This document shows positions 63,720 through 64,000 of a DNA stretch of 64,000 nucleotides, one piece after another. The notes beneath the pieces are model-generated. The model did not search any database. It was not told where the DNA came from and saw only the letters and a list, made by a program, of their open reading frames with translations. Numbering within the stretch: the first letter of the stretch is position 1; every line of letters begins with the position of its first letter. The DNA is from Borrelia persica No12 (GTDB taxonomy: Bacteria > Spirochaetota > Spirochaetia > Borreliales > Borreliaceae). A program made the position numbers and the translations under genes. The stretch spans positions 124,001-188,000 of the forward strand of contig NZ_AYOT01000225.1 in assembly GCF_000500045.1 (NCBI RefSeq), given 5' to 3'.

Positions 63720-64000
63720 ATGATCAATAAGATTTATGGTAAAATTGTAGATAAAAAAGAATCTAGTGTTATCATTACTGCTCTTGCATTTGAATTTGAG
63801 ATTTTAGTTAGCTCTTTTTGTAATATGGAATTGGGTTTATTAGAAGATGTTGCAATGTTAACTTATCTACATTTTAGAGATGATGATGTTAAACTTTTTG
63901 GATTTTTAAATGCATTAGAGAGAGAAGTTTTTGAAAATCTTATTAGTGTTGATGGTATAGGGCCAAAGGCAGCTTTGAAAATATTATCTAAAATTAAATA
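63720..64000 (+). CDS. ruvA: Holliday junction helicase subunit RuvA (partial, N-terminal)
   Basis: RuvA binds Holliday junctions and loads the RuvB motor. The visible 93 residues begin MINKIYGKIVDKKES, the start of the N-terminal OB domain. They include 'LTYLHFRDDDVKLFGF' and the first helix-hairpin-helix 'LISVDGIGPKAALKILS'. The frame runs off the right edge. The start matches the recalled B. burgdorferi RuvA (MINKICGKIVEK). The tetramer-forming and RuvB-binding parts lie beyond the window. Confidence 0.93.
   Translation, partial: MINKIYGKIVDKKESSVIITALAFEFEILVSSFCNMELGLLEDVAMLTYLHFRDDDVKLFGFLNALEREVFENLISVDGIGPKAALKILSKIK

Overview
The window is a gene-dense, very AT-rich, non-mobile stretch of spirochete chromosome. 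Gene content and order match the Borrelia linear chromosome from the V-ATPase genes (B. burgdorferi BB0091/BB0090) down to ruvA (BB0023). Diagnostic genes are p13, bpuR, a short smc, the LepA/LDH/glycolysis block and a Borrelia-like tmRNA tag. The proteins differ enough from recalled B. burgdorferi sequences (LepA, RuvA, Ung, tmRNA tag) that a relapsing-fever-group or other non-Lyme Borrelia is more likely. This assignment is from memory, with no database search. Locus tags are recalled counterparts only.

Layout. 1-4608 (+): the end of the V-ATPase operon, an exported protein, lepA and ldh. 4632-7973 (-): a ComM/YifB-like ATPase and a SufU-SufS pair. 8137-9733 (+): two unknown proteins. 9755-24364 (-): a 13-gene lagging-strand block with HAD phosphatase, M29 aminopeptidase, a PAP2-like membrane protein, three coupled genes of a degenerate Rnf/Nqr-like complex, prfB with its +1 frameshift, a PEGA protein, ftsY, an exported repeat protein and a LolCDE-type transporter. 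24487-29493 (+): pepP, a thioredoxin-fold protein, def, fmt and a PASTA protein. 29582-30301 (-): rsmE. 30376-37448 (+): trxA, ybeY, tlyC, a TPR protein and gap-pgk-tpiA-secG. 37497-41978 (mixed): ung, a TrmH-type methyltransferase, two tandem VUT-family transporters, ssrA, tRNA-Gly, bpuR and rnhB. 42048-46633 (+): smc, two unknowns and phoU. 46702-47562 (-): cheR. 47731-55865 (+): a PpiD/SurA-like foldase, a lipoprotein, plsC, parE-parC and p13. 56022-57943 (-): smpB and a PEGA/FGE-like protein. 58138-64000: two signal-peptidase paralogues, a DUF188 protein, two envelope genes (-), folD, yebC and partial ruvA.

The genes are mostly housekeeping: translation quality control (ssrA/smpB, def/fmt, prfB, lepA, ybeY), glycolysis to lactate, envelope biogenesis (Lol, signal peptidases, foldase, Bam accessory) and chromosome maintenance (smc, topo IV, ruvA). 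No CRISPR array, insertion sequence or phage was seen. No gene-free stretch exceeds about 200 bases.

The most unusual content is: (i) a three-gene Rnf-like module (17347-21700) with an RnfC-RnfD fusion and an RnfA-like subunit, in which every recognisable iron-sulphur and flavin site has been lost; (ii) a second signal peptidase whose catalytic Ser and Lys are both replaced; (iii) a perfect 44-bp palindrome between cheR and the foldase gene; (iv) lepA apparently starting at AUU; (v) a recurrent 'TATAAT-N7-9-start codon' arrangement without a ribosome binding site at seven genes, suggesting leaderless mRNAs; (vi) tandem VUT transporters, one with its signature residues lost. Minus-strand proteins are visibly richer in Ile/Asn/Lys and poorer in Val than plus-strand ones, so the plus strand is probably the leading strand.
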